A stretch of DNA of 64,000 nucleotides, from the NCBI GenBank assembly GCA_015061615.1, contig SUWE01000003.1:33748-97747 (forward strand), read 5' to 3'. How positions within the stretch are numbered: position 1 is the first letter of the stretch; every line of letters starts with the position of its first letter. Under the pieces are notes generated by a model. It searched no databases. It was not told where the DNA came from and saw only the letters and a program-made list of their open reading frames with translations. Both the position numbers and the translations under genes were made by a program. Below, piece after piece: positions 27,901 through 36,626 of the stretch. This stretch comes from Lentisphaerota bacterium (GTDB lineage: Bacteria; Verrucomicrobiota; Lentisphaeria; Victivallales; Victivallaceae).

Positions 27901-28452
27901 GACCGGAGCGGAAATATTGCCGGAACAATGGTTTTCAAACACGGCAGTGACCGTTATCTCACCCTGCTTGCCCAGCGCTCCGGAGCTGATTCCGTGGTGA
28001 AAAAAGCTGCCGGAGCTGAAGGAGGCACTTCGCTTCTTTCCGCCGCCGGAGGTGATTTTTCAAGGATAGTCACCCTCGAAAAGCCCATGCACGTTTACGA
28101 TATTCTGCAAAACCGTTATTTCGGTAAAGTACAGCGTTTTGAGTTGACCCTTGCTCCTGCTTCCGGCAGAGTTGTCGCCTGTCTGGAATCGGTTCCGGCT
28201 GTTCCGGAAATAGAAGCTGCACCATCTTCAGTCAACGCCGGTTCAGCGGTGCAGTTCACATTCGGCAAAATTCATAATACGGCAATACTGACAGTCTGTG
28301 ATCCGGCAGGCAAAGCGGTTTTCATCCGGCGGGTAAGCGGAAATTCCGCAAGATTCGTACCTGCTTACAATGATGCCAAAGGTGTTTATACTGCCGAACT
28401 CCGGCAGGTGATCGGCGGAAATAAAACGGCGGTGAAATTCACCGTGAAATAA
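24991..28452 (+). CDS. Secreted GH42-like beta-galactosidase-type hydrolase
   Basis: The product is 1153 residues with signal peptide MKRFISLLVCLFFTLTLGAWS. A glutaminase-like domain (about 30-250) and beta-domains come first. The TIM barrel spans about 445-780 and includes FYNLGDENHLAF, whose glutamate (about E568) followed by Asn fits the acid/base position of clan A. It continues CFCGNCQRRFREYLKKVYGT, as in GH42. A second glutaminase-like segment (about 795-900, VLILPYALAMSDAECAAVEKF) matches the GH42 trimerisation region. It should cleave beta-linked galactose or a related sugar outside the cytosol. Four bases separate it from the upstream gene. The substrate is unproven. Confidence 0.85.
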   Translation: MKRFISLLVCLFFTLTLGAWSKDGTPAWRLIKNPPASPHRTFANPKAGKIPVALMLLSGIGQREAIELQQRFEYRYILLPVYDYKTFSPFAGYSTSGKNIRVYGQAMTADEYKPELEKILKQLPECDLIVLGKIQWTNIPPAVQQKFLERVKAGASMLVIGFDGTPAALPEGEYNKTQIDFPADAVPLLKDSVIRTGEYGRGQIMAVDYPALKQKLPNWVFTESITPFESDDPLYYELSLAFIAKCMMVLTEPYAPKVTTSGVDSVSVHPLPAGSFLEYSVLDRFGRSVTSFKVPATSQSRGRFHAENLPASAAMVEVKLLDSANRTIDFTFLPVVRKHAEVVKDIALAKDIYYPDEIIPVKLDFAALFKGDIALTLTDDRSKVIFERTFAVDGNSAAFDLKVLHQLSRYAQISVKALKNGTVVDEKRKNIYFNTDRRGKPDDFLFGMWSYGISNSRVNSLWLDAMRKEGIDFVMCASSIYSPESKMAFTPRNIKRHGMDYASYITRLSAAVEFRLKRPCPFAYFEKFQQTGKLTDEKGLPFDRDTHFLKWLNVLKETGVVFYNLGDENHLAFVMKDENCFCGNCQRRFREYLKKVYGTLDNVNKSYLSSYKSFDDIVAAPFEKSLKAGHYSLWLDYRLFMEEEFVKWHLYKVEQIRAVDKRHRIGIEGMVYPTRFWQGYNLPKMLKNFDFCAPYFNTRDVHALKYTAPGALKSAWFGTYETMMGSEQLRQTVWHYLFAGLHGVFYWFSGEPQNTNSFTTACITGPDLAPLPQFTVPAKEVELIRSSGIGKLLINSQAVNDGIWIHYSNSSMLASVLAPDKNTWELSVNEFTALLDSIGAGYDLATPDETIKGIPENIKVLILPYALAMSDAECAAVEKFVSRGGMVIADHDPAVMDEHAKARKKSPLLKVFGNFDKFHVSKYGKGYAAYLGGFISGADSRIRKGEASGIQYAMLRLLDKANVRPAARITDRSGNIAGTMVFKHGSDRYLTLLAQRSGADSVVKKAAGAEGGTSLLSAAGGDFSRIVTLEKPMHVYDILQNRYFGKVQRFELTLAPASGRVVACLESVPAVPEIEAAPSSVNAGSAVQFTFGKIHNTAILTVCDPAGKAVFIRRVSGNSARFVPAYNDAKGVYTAELRQVIGGNKTAVKFTVK

Positions 28453-28467
28453 AAACGGGGGGAACAG

Positions 28468-29100
28468 ATGAAAAATTTTTTACTGCTGACGGCGATGCTC
28501 TGGAGTGCTTTTGCCTGTGCGGAAGGTGAAAATCTTCTGTACAACGGTGATTTTGAGAAAAAAGTATCCATAGCCAAAGCGCTTGACAAAAACCTTCTGC
28601 AGCATATCCGCGCCGGGTGGAATATGGGCAGGGCTCCGGTGGTCATTCTGCCGGAGTCGTGGCGTCCCTGCGGCGGTGCGGCAGAGTTTGAATTGATCGA
28701 CCTTGAGGAGGAGCCTGAAAGAAGTGCCTTTGTTCCTTCCGGCAAGTGCAGTATCCATTTGAAATTCAATAAAAAATTCTTCAACATGCTCAATACCCGT
28801 CACTTCACACCGGGGAAATACGAGGTTTCATTCCGTTACAACGGCAAGGCACGCATCGCCTTTTCCGATATCTGTTACGGAGTGGACCCTGTTACCGGAA
28901 AACCGGGCAAACACCTTAAAAGCAACCGTTTTTTCCACGAAACAGTTGACACGCAGGGAAAATGGGTAACGCATAAAAAAGTGTATGAACTCGGAGCATT
29001 CCCCGGAACAAGTTACTTTATTTTCTACATCGGCGGAATAAACGGCGAACTTTATTTAGATGATATCCGAGTCAATGTCAATTTGAAAAAGGTTGAATAA
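28468..29100 (+). CDS. Secreted carbohydrate-binding-like protein
   Basis: The product is 210 residues with signal peptide MKNFLLLTAMLWSAFACA. The mature start ENLLYNGDFE and the end GELYLDDIRV are the usual framing of galactose-binding-like beta-sandwich modules (CBM4/CBM16-like), which carry NGDFE at the start and YLDDI near the end. No catalytic motif is seen. GGGGGGA precedes the ATG. It sits between the GH42-like enzyme and the first member of the paralogous ~1025-residue family, so a role in holding substrate is plausible. Confidence 0.82.
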   Translation: MKNFLLLTAMLWSAFACAEGENLLYNGDFEKKVSIAKALDKNLLQHIRAGWNMGRAPVVILPESWRPCGGAAEFELIDLEEEPERSAFVPSGKCSIHLKFNKKFFNMLNTRHFTPGKYEVSFRYNGKARIAFSDICYGVDPVTGKPGKHLKSNRFFHETVDTQGKWVTHKKVYELGAFPGTSYFIFYIGGINGELYLDDIRVNVNLKKVE

Positions 29101-29101
29101 A

Positions 29102-32100
29102 ATGAAAAGATTTTTTCTTGTTCCGGTTCTGCTTGCGGCAATGATCCTTTCTGCACAGCAGACGGGAACGTTGGATACTATCCGCAAAAAGGCGGAAAAG
29201 GTCAGGCGTCTTTCGCCGGAGGATTTTGAACTCGGCAAAGAACTGCTTGTCGAACTGCGTAAACTTGCCGCCAAACGCCGCCCGGTGAATGAACGCCCGC
29301 TGTTGATGATGGAGTCGCTTTCCGCCGCCGGAAGAATGTGGTTCACCGACCATAACTACACCGACCGTCAGCTTTTCTGCGCCCGCGATATGTGGGAAGC
29401 CGGCAGAAGCGAGTTCAAAACCGCCGGACACCGCAAAACTTTTGAACTTATGGAACTTTGCGGAGTCGATCTGATAAACTGCTTTCTCTACGGTGTGAAT
29501 CCGCGCCGCTACGCGGAGGATATCACCGCGCTCAAGCCGGATTTGAAATTTGTTCCGACAGTCACTCCGCAGGGATACAACGGTTCGCTCAAAGCCGATC
29601 TGGTGAAAATGGCGGCGGAACTCCCCGCAAAAATGATGCTCAACGGTAAAATGATGGTGCTTGCCTATTCTCAGGTCGATGCAGAAAAGACCGGAATATT
29701 TCTGCGTGATATGGAAAAGATGGCGGGCATTCCGATATCGCTGATTTACAGCTGCGGAACATGGAGCGGCAGGGAAGATCCCTATATTTTCTACATGCGC
29801 GGCAAAGGTGTTCCGGCAACGACTCTGCTCTACTGGTATGACCGTCTGAGCGAAGTTCTGGAGTTTTGTGCAGGTGTGCGTTACAGCAACTGTCTGGGCG
29901 AACCCGACGGGACCATGTCTGTACGTTATTATGAAGAGGTGATAATGCCGCTTTTCGGTGCGGTTTTTGCTCAGGAGCGTTTCAACGGCAAAAAGTTGTG
30001 GGCCCAGCAGATAACCACCGGATACAATAACTACCGCGGCTATCAGCGCCGTTCCCACGACGGAACCGGGATGCTGCGGGACTGGCTCGATCTCTGTGTG
30101 AAATACAAGCTCGACCTCATTTCCGGATTTGAGTGGGATGAATACAACGAAGATACCCATTTTCAGCCGACGGTCAACAAGCCGATGGCAGTTCCGCGGA
30201 TACTGCGCTTTTATACTTCGCGCTGGAAAGGCAGGAAGATAACTCCGCTTGCCGGTGATGATCTGACTCTGCCGGATCTGATCGTAAGTTTCCGCAAACA
30301 GATGCCGGCGGGAGCGGATTTTGAAGTGGAACTGCTCAATGTTCCCGACAGTAACGGGGCTTTGGAGTACAAAGTCACTCTGGAACTTCTTGATGAAAAC
30401 GGCAAAACTCTCCTCGCTCCTGTCACAAAACATTTTGACCGCGCGGTGTTGAAGGACCATACCGTGAAACTCCCTGCGGCAAAGTACATAAACAGCATGG
30501 TGATAATCCCCCGTCTGACCATTGATTACAAGGGGAAAACGCGGGTCATTCAGGAAGGTTTGCCCTTTGCTGTCGTCCGTCCGACAACGGTTTGTGATGC
30601 CACATGGTACTCGACTCCGCTGCGCAATATCCTTTTTCCGGCGGATAAAGCCGTGAAGTTCGGAAAAGCCGCCGTTGACGGTCTGGCGGAAAAACGGGCG
30701 CTCCCGCTGGAATTCAACGGAGTTTTCCCCGAAGAACTCAATTCGCTTGAGGTCGTTCAGGATGGCAGGGATACCCGCTTTGCCTTCGACCGTCACAACG
30801 AGTTCCGCCAATACGATGAAACGAGAAGAAATCTCCGTTTGACCTTCTACTATCTCAACAACCCCCACCGCATAGATATTCAGGGCAAAGTGGAGTTCCG
30901 CAACGCGCCTTCAGCATTGGAGTATACCGCACCTGCTGACCCCGGTTCGCGCTATTTTATAAATCCGTCGGTAAAAGCGGTGGAAAGTTCCGCCGCCGGG
31001 GAGAAGGCGTTTACGCTGCAAAGTGTCAATTACTGGCGCAAAGCCAAACTTTATTCGCTGGAAAAAACGCACTTCGACTCCGGTGTTATCGTCATTTCCG
31101 GCACCCGTACCGGCGGTAAAAACAAAGGGGAAGCGTTCCGTTGGGAGTTGCCGTTGAAAGAGTTGATATCTTCCGGATTGCGTTCACAGGTGTTCCCTGA
31201 CGGACTTGCCCTTGCGCTGGAAGTGTGCAGCCGTTTCGACAATCTGCCGCTGCCGTTGAACAGTAAGAGTGTCAACTTCAAAACCGTGGTGAAAAGCGGT
31301 TATCCCACCGGAGCTTTCGCCATCCGCGCCGTCTCCCGTGCCGGAAAAGTGTGGTGGAGTTCCCCGTGTGTATTGAAGGCGGAGGAAAGTGGAAAAAAAG
31401 TTTCAATTCCGCTGTTTCATGATAAAAAAGGTGTATACTCTCTCAAAGTCGATTCAAGCCGTATCCCGGTGGTGAAATACCGTTTTTCCCCTGCGTATGC
31501 GGGCAATATCCTCACCACTGCCGCCGGCAGGGAGTTTTATGCTCATGCCGGCAGTTATGACACTGTTCCCACCGGATTTGAAGGATATCACTGTTCTATT
31601 TACTCTGTTCCGCACTCCTTCGGTGTCCGGCGCGACCCTGCCAAGCCCAATCCGGCGCCGCCGCAGTGGGAAAAGGATGCCGATGGAAAATGGATACTGA
31701 ACTTTTCCGGCGAAGGGGAGTTCATCGGTTTTCCGCCGTCACTCTTTCCGCAGCGGACAGGGTTTACCGTGAAAATGGAGTTTCTGCCGCAGGATATTTC
31801 CAGAGATCAGGTATATTTTACCCACGAAAACGCCTTGCCCGCCGGATTCCGGGTCCGGACGCAAAAGGGGAAACTTATCATCGACTTCTACCGCCGTCAA
31901 GCTGAAAACGACCCGTTGGAGTCAATTCAGACCTTCGATACCGGGTTGAGTGTCCAAGAGGGCATCTGGCAGAAACTTGAGCTGTCATGGGATATGAAAT
32001 ATGTTTCATTGCGCCTTGACGGTCAGGAAAAACGTTTCAAAACCTCCGGTATCCCCCGCTGGATGGCGGTCGGCGGTTTCGGCGGATGCAGTGACTTGTC

Positions 32101-32179
32101 GCCCGACGGCAGACCCCGTTATTTCAAAGGTAAACTCAAATCGTTTGAAGTTATCCACATGCCTGATTATGCAGAATAA
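29102..32179 (+). CDS. Secreted TIM-barrel plus LamG-like protein, paralogue 1 of 3
   Basis: The product is 1025 residues with signal peptide MKRFFLVPVLLAAMILSAQ. The N-terminal half is a probable TIM barrel with VTPQGYNG, IYSCGTWSG, LLYWYDRLSE and, near residues 344-351, EWDEYNED followed by THFQPTVNKPM. The EW..Y.E pattern recalls the catalytic region of GH71/GH99-type enzymes, but I cannot assign a family. Ig-like domains follow. A C-terminal LamG/concanavalin-like domain (SLFPQRTGFTVKMEF to VGGFGG) ends in FKGKLKSFEVIH. Two full-length paralogues lie at 39865 and 42969 behind the second copy of the promoter. ATG 29102 is chosen over the TTG nine bases upstream. Confidence 0.85.
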   Translation: MKRFFLVPVLLAAMILSAQQTGTLDTIRKKAEKVRRLSPEDFELGKELLVELRKLAAKRRPVNERPLLMMESLSAAGRMWFTDHNYTDRQLFCARDMWEAGRSEFKTAGHRKTFELMELCGVDLINCFLYGVNPRRYAEDITALKPDLKFVPTVTPQGYNGSLKADLVKMAAELPAKMMLNGKMMVLAYSQVDAEKTGIFLRDMEKMAGIPISLIYSCGTWSGREDPYIFYMRGKGVPATTLLYWYDRLSEVLEFCAGVRYSNCLGEPDGTMSVRYYEEVIMPLFGAVFAQERFNGKKLWAQQITTGYNNYRGYQRRSHDGTGMLRDWLDLCVKYKLDLISGFEWDEYNEDTHFQPTVNKPMAVPRILRFYTSRWKGRKITPLAGDDLTLPDLIVSFRKQMPAGADFEVELLNVPDSNGALEYKVTLELLDENGKTLLAPVTKHFDRAVLKDHTVKLPAAKYINSMVIIPRLTIDYKGKTRVIQEGLPFAVVRPTTVCDATWYSTPLRNILFPADKAVKFGKAAVDGLAEKRALPLEFNGVFPEELNSLEVVQDGRDTRFAFDRHNEFRQYDETRRNLRLTFYYLNNPHRIDIQGKVEFRNAPSALEYTAPADPGSRYFINPSVKAVESSAAGEKAFTLQSVNYWRKAKLYSLEKTHFDSGVIVISGTRTGGKNKGEAFRWELPLKELISSGLRSQVFPDGLALALEVCSRFDNLPLPLNSKSVNFKTVVKSGYPTGAFAIRAVSRAGKVWWSSPCVLKAEESGKKVSIPLFHDKKGVYSLKVDSSRIPVVKYRFSPAYAGNILTTAAGREFYAHAGSYDTVPTGFEGYHCSIYSVPHSFGVRRDPAKPNPAPPQWEKDADGKWILNFSGEGEFIGFPPSLFPQRTGFTVKMEFLPQDISRDQVYFTHENALPAGFRVRTQKGKLIIDFYRRQAENDPLESIQTFDTGLSVQEGIWQKLELSWDMKYVSLRLDGQEKRFKTSGIPRWMAVGGFGGCSDLSPDGRPRYFKGKLKSFEVIHMPDYAE

Positions 32180-34955
32180 AATCATGAATGATATCCTTGT
32201 TCCCTTCTGGTTCTGGAACGGTTTTCAGAAAGAAGATGAAATATCCCGTCAGCTGGAACTTGCCGCCGGTGCCGGTCTGCACGGAATGGCGATCCATGCC
32301 CGCAGCGGCAATCAGACAGAGTATCTTTCGCCGCGCTGGTTTGAACTTGTCCGCCACGCCTGCAAAGAGGCACAGCGGCTCGGTCTGAAAATCTGGCTTT
32401 ACGATGAAGAAGGATACCCTTCCGGCAGTGTCGGCGGCAGACTTCCCGCACTCGGGGAACCCTACCGCCAGAAGGCGCTTGCGTACGATTACTGCCGTGC
32501 GGAAGAGGTCGAAAAAGATCATCTGGCACTTTTTGCGCTTGATGATTTGAGCAGACAGGCGGATCTATCCACTCTTGCTCCGGATACATCCGTATTGGCA
32601 TTTTATGTGGAAAACAGTGAACCCATACCCTATATCGACACACTCAATGCCGCTGCCGTTGAAAAATTCATCGAATTGACCCACGAACGTTATTATGCTG
32701 AAGCGGGTGAGTTCTTCGGTAATGTGATCCCGGTGATTTATACCGATGATCTCAATCATCTGCTTGATGATAATTCGATGCACCACCTGAGCTGGACGCC
32801 GGGAATTGAGGAAAAATTCCTTGAGCGTTACGGATACAGTTTGACGGAAAAACTCCCGCTGCTCCTTGAAGACCTGCCCGGCTGTGAAAAACTCCGTGCC
32901 GACTACCGCAAACTGGTGCGCGATCTTTTTCTGGATAACTGCATCGGGGTAATGGCAAAGTGGTGCAGTGCGCACGGTGTGAAGATAGTCGGACACCTTT
33001 CCGGCGACGAAGGACCATTTTCCAATATTCTCAGACAGTTTACCGATCCGATGCTGTTTTATGAGCGTGAATCTGTTCCCGGGATCGACGATTTCATGGC
33101 GGGTATGGATGACGGCAGATATCTTGACTGCCCGGTGAATAAAAACGGTAAATCCATGATCGTGCTGGTCAAAACGGTATCATCAGTTGCCCATCAGTTC
33201 GGTGACGGCAGCTGTTCGGGGGAAATTCTCACCTCGCTGGGGTGGGGCGTGCCGCTTGCCCGCCAGATGGCGCAGATAAATGTAAACCTTGTTCTGGGTG
33301 TGAATATGCTTACGGCTCATGCGTACAGTTACACTTCCGGCGGAATAACAAAGCGCGACCATCCGGCAAGTTTCTTTTATCAGCAGCCGTATTTCAAGTT
33401 CCATAAGGAGTTCAGCGCTCAGCTTATCCGGAGCGTGGAGCGTCTGCGTTCCGGCAAAGCGGATAATGACACACTGGTGATCTATCCTGCGTTGACGGTG
33501 TGGACGATCAGCGGGGCGGATTCGCTGACCCATGAAAAAATCCGGCATTTTTGCAATCCGGATTTTCCCGACCTTGATGAATATTACCGGGAATTTGCCG
33601 GAATTCTGCTCAAACTTTCTTCCTGTCACACCCAATTTGATCTGGGACACGAGGAACAGCTTGCAAAATACGGCAGAGTGGAAAACGGCAAATTGATTCT
33701 GGGAAACATGGAGTATTCGTCGGTTATCCTTCCGGCACTGCTCAATATTGAGCGCTCCACGCTGGATATCCTGCGCCGTTTCGCATCTGACGGCGGCAAA
33801 GTTTTTTATGAAGGAGATTTGCCGCGGCTTGTCGGCGGCATTGAGTGTGCCGATGATATGAGTTTCATTGCCCCGCCGGATATAAATGCCGTATTTATGC
33901 CGTTCACCGCTGAAAATATGGATAAACTTATGGTTCAGCGGCGTGAAGTTGAGGGAAAAAAGGAGTATTTTATCGTCAACTGTTCCGGAACTGTTCAGCA
34001 CTTGAGTTCCGGGCGGGGGTTTGCCTTTTACTCTGCTGAAAGTGATTCATTGTGCGGCGGAAGTTTTGAATTGCTCCATGGATGCAGTGTTTTTCTTGTT
34101 CCGGCAGAATATACAGAAGTGGAATATCCGGAAAACGCTTCCGGTATTTCTGAGATAAAGTGGAAAATTTCCCGTGACCGGGGCAATATTTTTCTTATCG
34201 ACTTTGCCGCAATGCCAGACGGCAGAAACTTTTTCTGCGGTCAGTTCCCTGAACACGAAGCGGGAACTGTTCTGCACAGAAAGTTTGATTTCCCCGGCGG
34301 CAGTGCCGTTTTGTGGAGTGAAAATCAAAAGTTGCTCCTCAACGGTGTTCCGCTGAAATTTGATCTTGGGCATCATCCGGCGAACAATGCGTTGTACGGT
34401 GCTGATGTCAGCAGTATCTTGAAACCGCTGGATAATATCCTTGAAATAATTTCCGACGGCAGGCGGGTTGAAAATATGTATATCGAAGGCGATTTTCTTA
34501 TCTCACTGAGTGATAATGATTTCAAGATAATTCCCGATACCCCTCTTTCTTTCGGTGATCTGGCGCTTTCGGGGATGCCGTTTTACTGGGGAAGTGTCGT
34601 TTATGAAGGGGAGTTCACCGCTGAAAAAGCCGGTACTGCCGCATTGTCGATTTGCGGAAACGGAGTCATGCGCATTGAGGTCAACGGCAGTGCCGTGCCG
34701 CTGATTTATACTCCGCAGGCAGTGCGGCGCGTTCCGGTGAAAACGGGCAGAAATAAAATCGTCATCACTCTTGCCAACAGTGCGCAGAACTTTTTCGGGC
34801 ATCACCGGGAGTTTGCATTGACTGCTGATTACCGCGGCGGTGAGGGGCGCTCTCTCTCAAGCTGGCGTCCTCCGCAGAGAGGGACTCAGCCCGACTCGGT
34901 CTCAGTTGCTCCGTTCGGAATAGAAACAATAAAACTGGAGAATACTCTGTTATGA
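32169..34955 (+). CDS. GH106-like glycoside hydrolase (alpha-L-rhamnosidase type)
   Basis: The product is 928 residues without a signal peptide. The start ILVPFWFWNG, then GLHGMAIHARSG, and GLKIWLYDEEGYPSG are the hallmark of the large GH106-like barrel family. Glutamates occur in IWLYDEEGYPSG and in SGDEGPF. The C-terminus has jelly-roll modules (VVYEGEFTAEKAGTAALSI) typical of this group. GH106 removes alpha-L-rhamnose, but related proteins differ, so the specificity is uncertain. The start could instead be ATG 32184; the choice of 32169 overlaps the upstream stop, and neither has a good ribosome binding site. It should act on imported oligosaccharides in the cytosol. Confidence 0.82.
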   Translation: MQNKIMNDILVPFWFWNGFQKEDEISRQLELAAGAGLHGMAIHARSGNQTEYLSPRWFELVRHACKEAQRLGLKIWLYDEEGYPSGSVGGRLPALGEPYRQKALAYDYCRAEEVEKDHLALFALDDLSRQADLSTLAPDTSVLAFYVENSEPIPYIDTLNAAAVEKFIELTHERYYAEAGEFFGNVIPVIYTDDLNHLLDDNSMHHLSWTPGIEEKFLERYGYSLTEKLPLLLEDLPGCEKLRADYRKLVRDLFLDNCIGVMAKWCSAHGVKIVGHLSGDEGPFSNILRQFTDPMLFYERESVPGIDDFMAGMDDGRYLDCPVNKNGKSMIVLVKTVSSVAHQFGDGSCSGEILTSLGWGVPLARQMAQINVNLVLGVNMLTAHAYSYTSGGITKRDHPASFFYQQPYFKFHKEFSAQLIRSVERLRSGKADNDTLVIYPALTVWTISGADSLTHEKIRHFCNPDFPDLDEYYREFAGILLKLSSCHTQFDLGHEEQLAKYGRVENGKLILGNMEYSSVILPALLNIERSTLDILRRFASDGGKVFYEGDLPRLVGGIECADDMSFIAPPDINAVFMPFTAENMDKLMVQRREVEGKKEYFIVNCSGTVQHLSSGRGFAFYSAESDSLCGGSFELLHGCSVFLVPAEYTEVEYPENASGISEIKWKISRDRGNIFLIDFAAMPDGRNFFCGQFPEHEAGTVLHRKFDFPGGSAVLWSENQKLLLNGVPLKFDLGHHPANNALYGADVSSILKPLDNILEIISDGRRVENMYIEGDFLISLSDNDFKIIPDTPLSFGDLALSGMPFYWGSVVYEGEFTAEKAGTAALSICGNGVMRIEVNGSAVPLIYTPQAVRRVPVKTGRNKIVITLANSAQNFFGHHREFALTADYRGGEGRSLSSWRPPQRGTQPDSVSVAPFGIETIKLENTLL

Positions 34956-36529
34956 AAAAAAGTATTGTGGAACTTCTCCCGGCAGCTCAATCGTGCTGTC
35001 GGGTATTTGAAAATGCGTTGAAAACTCTTGCCGGTATGCCGCCGCCCCGGGTGCTTTCGCTGAAAGCCGGTGTGTACCGTTTTGACAAAGCCGATTCCAT
35101 TGCCCGGATGATTTTCGTTTCAAACACCATCAGTCAGAATGAAGATCCGGTCAAAAAAATCGGTCTGCTCCTTGAAAATATGGAAGATCTGACTGTTGAA
35201 GGCAACGGTGCAACACTGCTGATGAACGGTGATATGAGCGCGGTCATAATGACCGGATGCCGCAATATCACATTGAAAGAGCTGTGCATAGATTACGTCC
35301 GTCCGCGGGTGTCGGAAATGACGGCAGAAAAAGTGGACAAATGCAAAGTTCTTTTCAAACCTCATGCCGATTCTCTATGGAAAATAGACGGTAACGGAGA
35401 GTTCTGCTGGGTCGATGCCGACGGTGCGCTTGAGACCCGCGATTCATGGCAGGTGGTGCAGTGCGCAACTGCGGATAACTCCTCCAATCTCCGGAGTGTT
35501 TTCAATCCGCTGAAAGAGGCGGAAAAGTTTGAAGTCATTTCCGGCGGCATCGAGTTCACCTACCGTGAGGCTCCTCCGGTGAAAGCCGGAGAAGTCTGGC
35601 AGTTCCGCCATCCGTCGCGCCGTGCCAACGGTATCGTCATTGCCAACTGTGAAAATGTGACACTTGACGGTATGAAACTCTTTTTCACTCCCGGATTGGG
35701 AGTGGTCGGCCAGATGAGCAGAAATATCACCATACGCAATCACCGCCACGCACCGGCTCCGGGCAGCGGCAGAAGGTGTTCCGCCCATGCCGACTGTATC
35801 CAGATATCCTCCTGTTACGGCAGGGTGGATATCGGCAACTGCTTTTTTTCCGGTTCGCAGGATGATCCGGTGAATATCCACGGAACCTATCTTGAAGTGG
35901 TGAAAATTTCCGGATGTGAAGCCGAATTGCGTTTCTGCCAGTCTGAAACCTGGGGCTGGATGCCCTTTGCCCAAGGCGATGAAGTGTGCTTTGTTGACCG
36001 GAACGATATGTGCCGCAAAGAGTTCTGCTTTGTTGCCGCAGTGAAAGGCGTTTGGGGCGATACGGTGAAAATAACTCTTGACCGGGATATGGAAAAGTTC
36101 GCTGACAGCGGACATTTTGTCCTTGAAAATATGAGCGCTTATCCTGATGCCGATGTGCATGACTCTGTTTTCGAGTGCTATCCGACACGGGGATTGCTCC
36201 TGACTTCGGCGGGAAAATGCCGGGTATTCAACAACGAGTTCCGTCAGACGGCGGCGCGTCCGGCGATACATATATCCGGTGATGCGAACAACTGGTATGA
36301 GTCCGGCGGCGTGCGCGATGTGCAGATATTCCGCAACCGTTTCCGCTTCTGCAGGGATGTTGCGGTGAACATTATGCCCGCTGTTCCGGAGCCGGGGGAA
36401 GATACCGTACACCGTAATATCCGGGTTTTTGACAACCGTTTTGAAGAGTGTTCAAAGCTCCTTCTGCGCAGCTGTTCTGTATCGGATTTGACGCATGATA
36501 TTCCTGAGGAATCTGTGGAAACGGTGTGA
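34952..36529 (+). CDS. GH110-like right-handed beta-helix alpha-galactosidase
   Basis: The product is 525 residues with no signal peptide and a right-handed parallel beta-helix pattern. The segment with HADCIQIS (D281) and SQDDPVNIHGTYLEV (D304, D305) matches GH110 alpha-1,3-galactosidases, whose active site uses three aspartates with this kind of spacing. GH110 inverting enzymes remove terminal alpha-1,3-galactose, as on blood group B-type glycans. Characterised members are usually exported, so a cytosolic form is notable. The ATG overlaps the stop of the GH106-like gene (ATGA). Its own stop codon lies inside the next regulated promoter. Confidence 0.82.
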   Translation: MKKSIVELLPAAQSCCRVFENALKTLAGMPPPRVLSLKAGVYRFDKADSIARMIFVSNTISQNEDPVKKIGLLLENMEDLTVEGNGATLLMNGDMSAVIMTGCRNITLKELCIDYVRPRVSEMTAEKVDKCKVLFKPHADSLWKIDGNGEFCWVDADGALETRDSWQVVQCATADNSSNLRSVFNPLKEAEKFEVISGGIEFTYREAPPVKAGEVWQFRHPSRRANGIVIANCENVTLDGMKLFFTPGLGVVGQMSRNITIRNHRHAPAPGSGRRCSAHADCIQISSCYGRVDIGNCFFSGSQDDPVNIHGTYLEVVKISGCEAELRFCQSETWGWMPFAQGDEVCFVDRNDMCRKEFCFVAAVKGVWGDTVKITLDRDMEKFADSGHFVLENMSAYPDADVHDSVFECYPTRGLLLTSAGKCRVFNNEFRQTAARPAIHISGDANNWYESGGVRDVQIFRNRFRFCRDVAVNIMPAVPEPGEDTVHRNIRVFDNRFEECSKLLLRSCSVSDLTHDIPEESVETV

Positions 36530-36595
36530 CAAAATTGCTATTCAAGGTTAAATTTTTACTCTTGCGAAAAACGCATATCATGTGTATAATATATA
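36526..36595 (+). promoter_or_regulatory. Regulated promoter B with putative AraC operator
   Basis: TTGCGA (36562-36567) and TATAAT (36585-36590) are 17 bases apart. Upstream are GTGACAAAATT, ten variable bases, then GTTAAATTTTTACTC. Total length and spacing equal those of promoter A at 24050-24119, and the conserved blocks differ by only two or three bases. The element overlaps the stop codon of the GH110-like gene, so the downstream genes can be transcribed both from here and by read-through. Confidence 0.8.
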
Positions 36596-36626
36596 TAAAA
36601 CATTAAAATCATCACAGGAAAATATT

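Noticed and set aside
29078..30868. 596-codon open frame on the minus strand
   Set aside because: It is antisense to the first ~1025-residue paralogue, whose frame, signal peptide and paralogues are clear. Similar antisense frames at 43086-44174, 35444-36412, 16961-17833 and 62083-63021 were dropped for the same reason.
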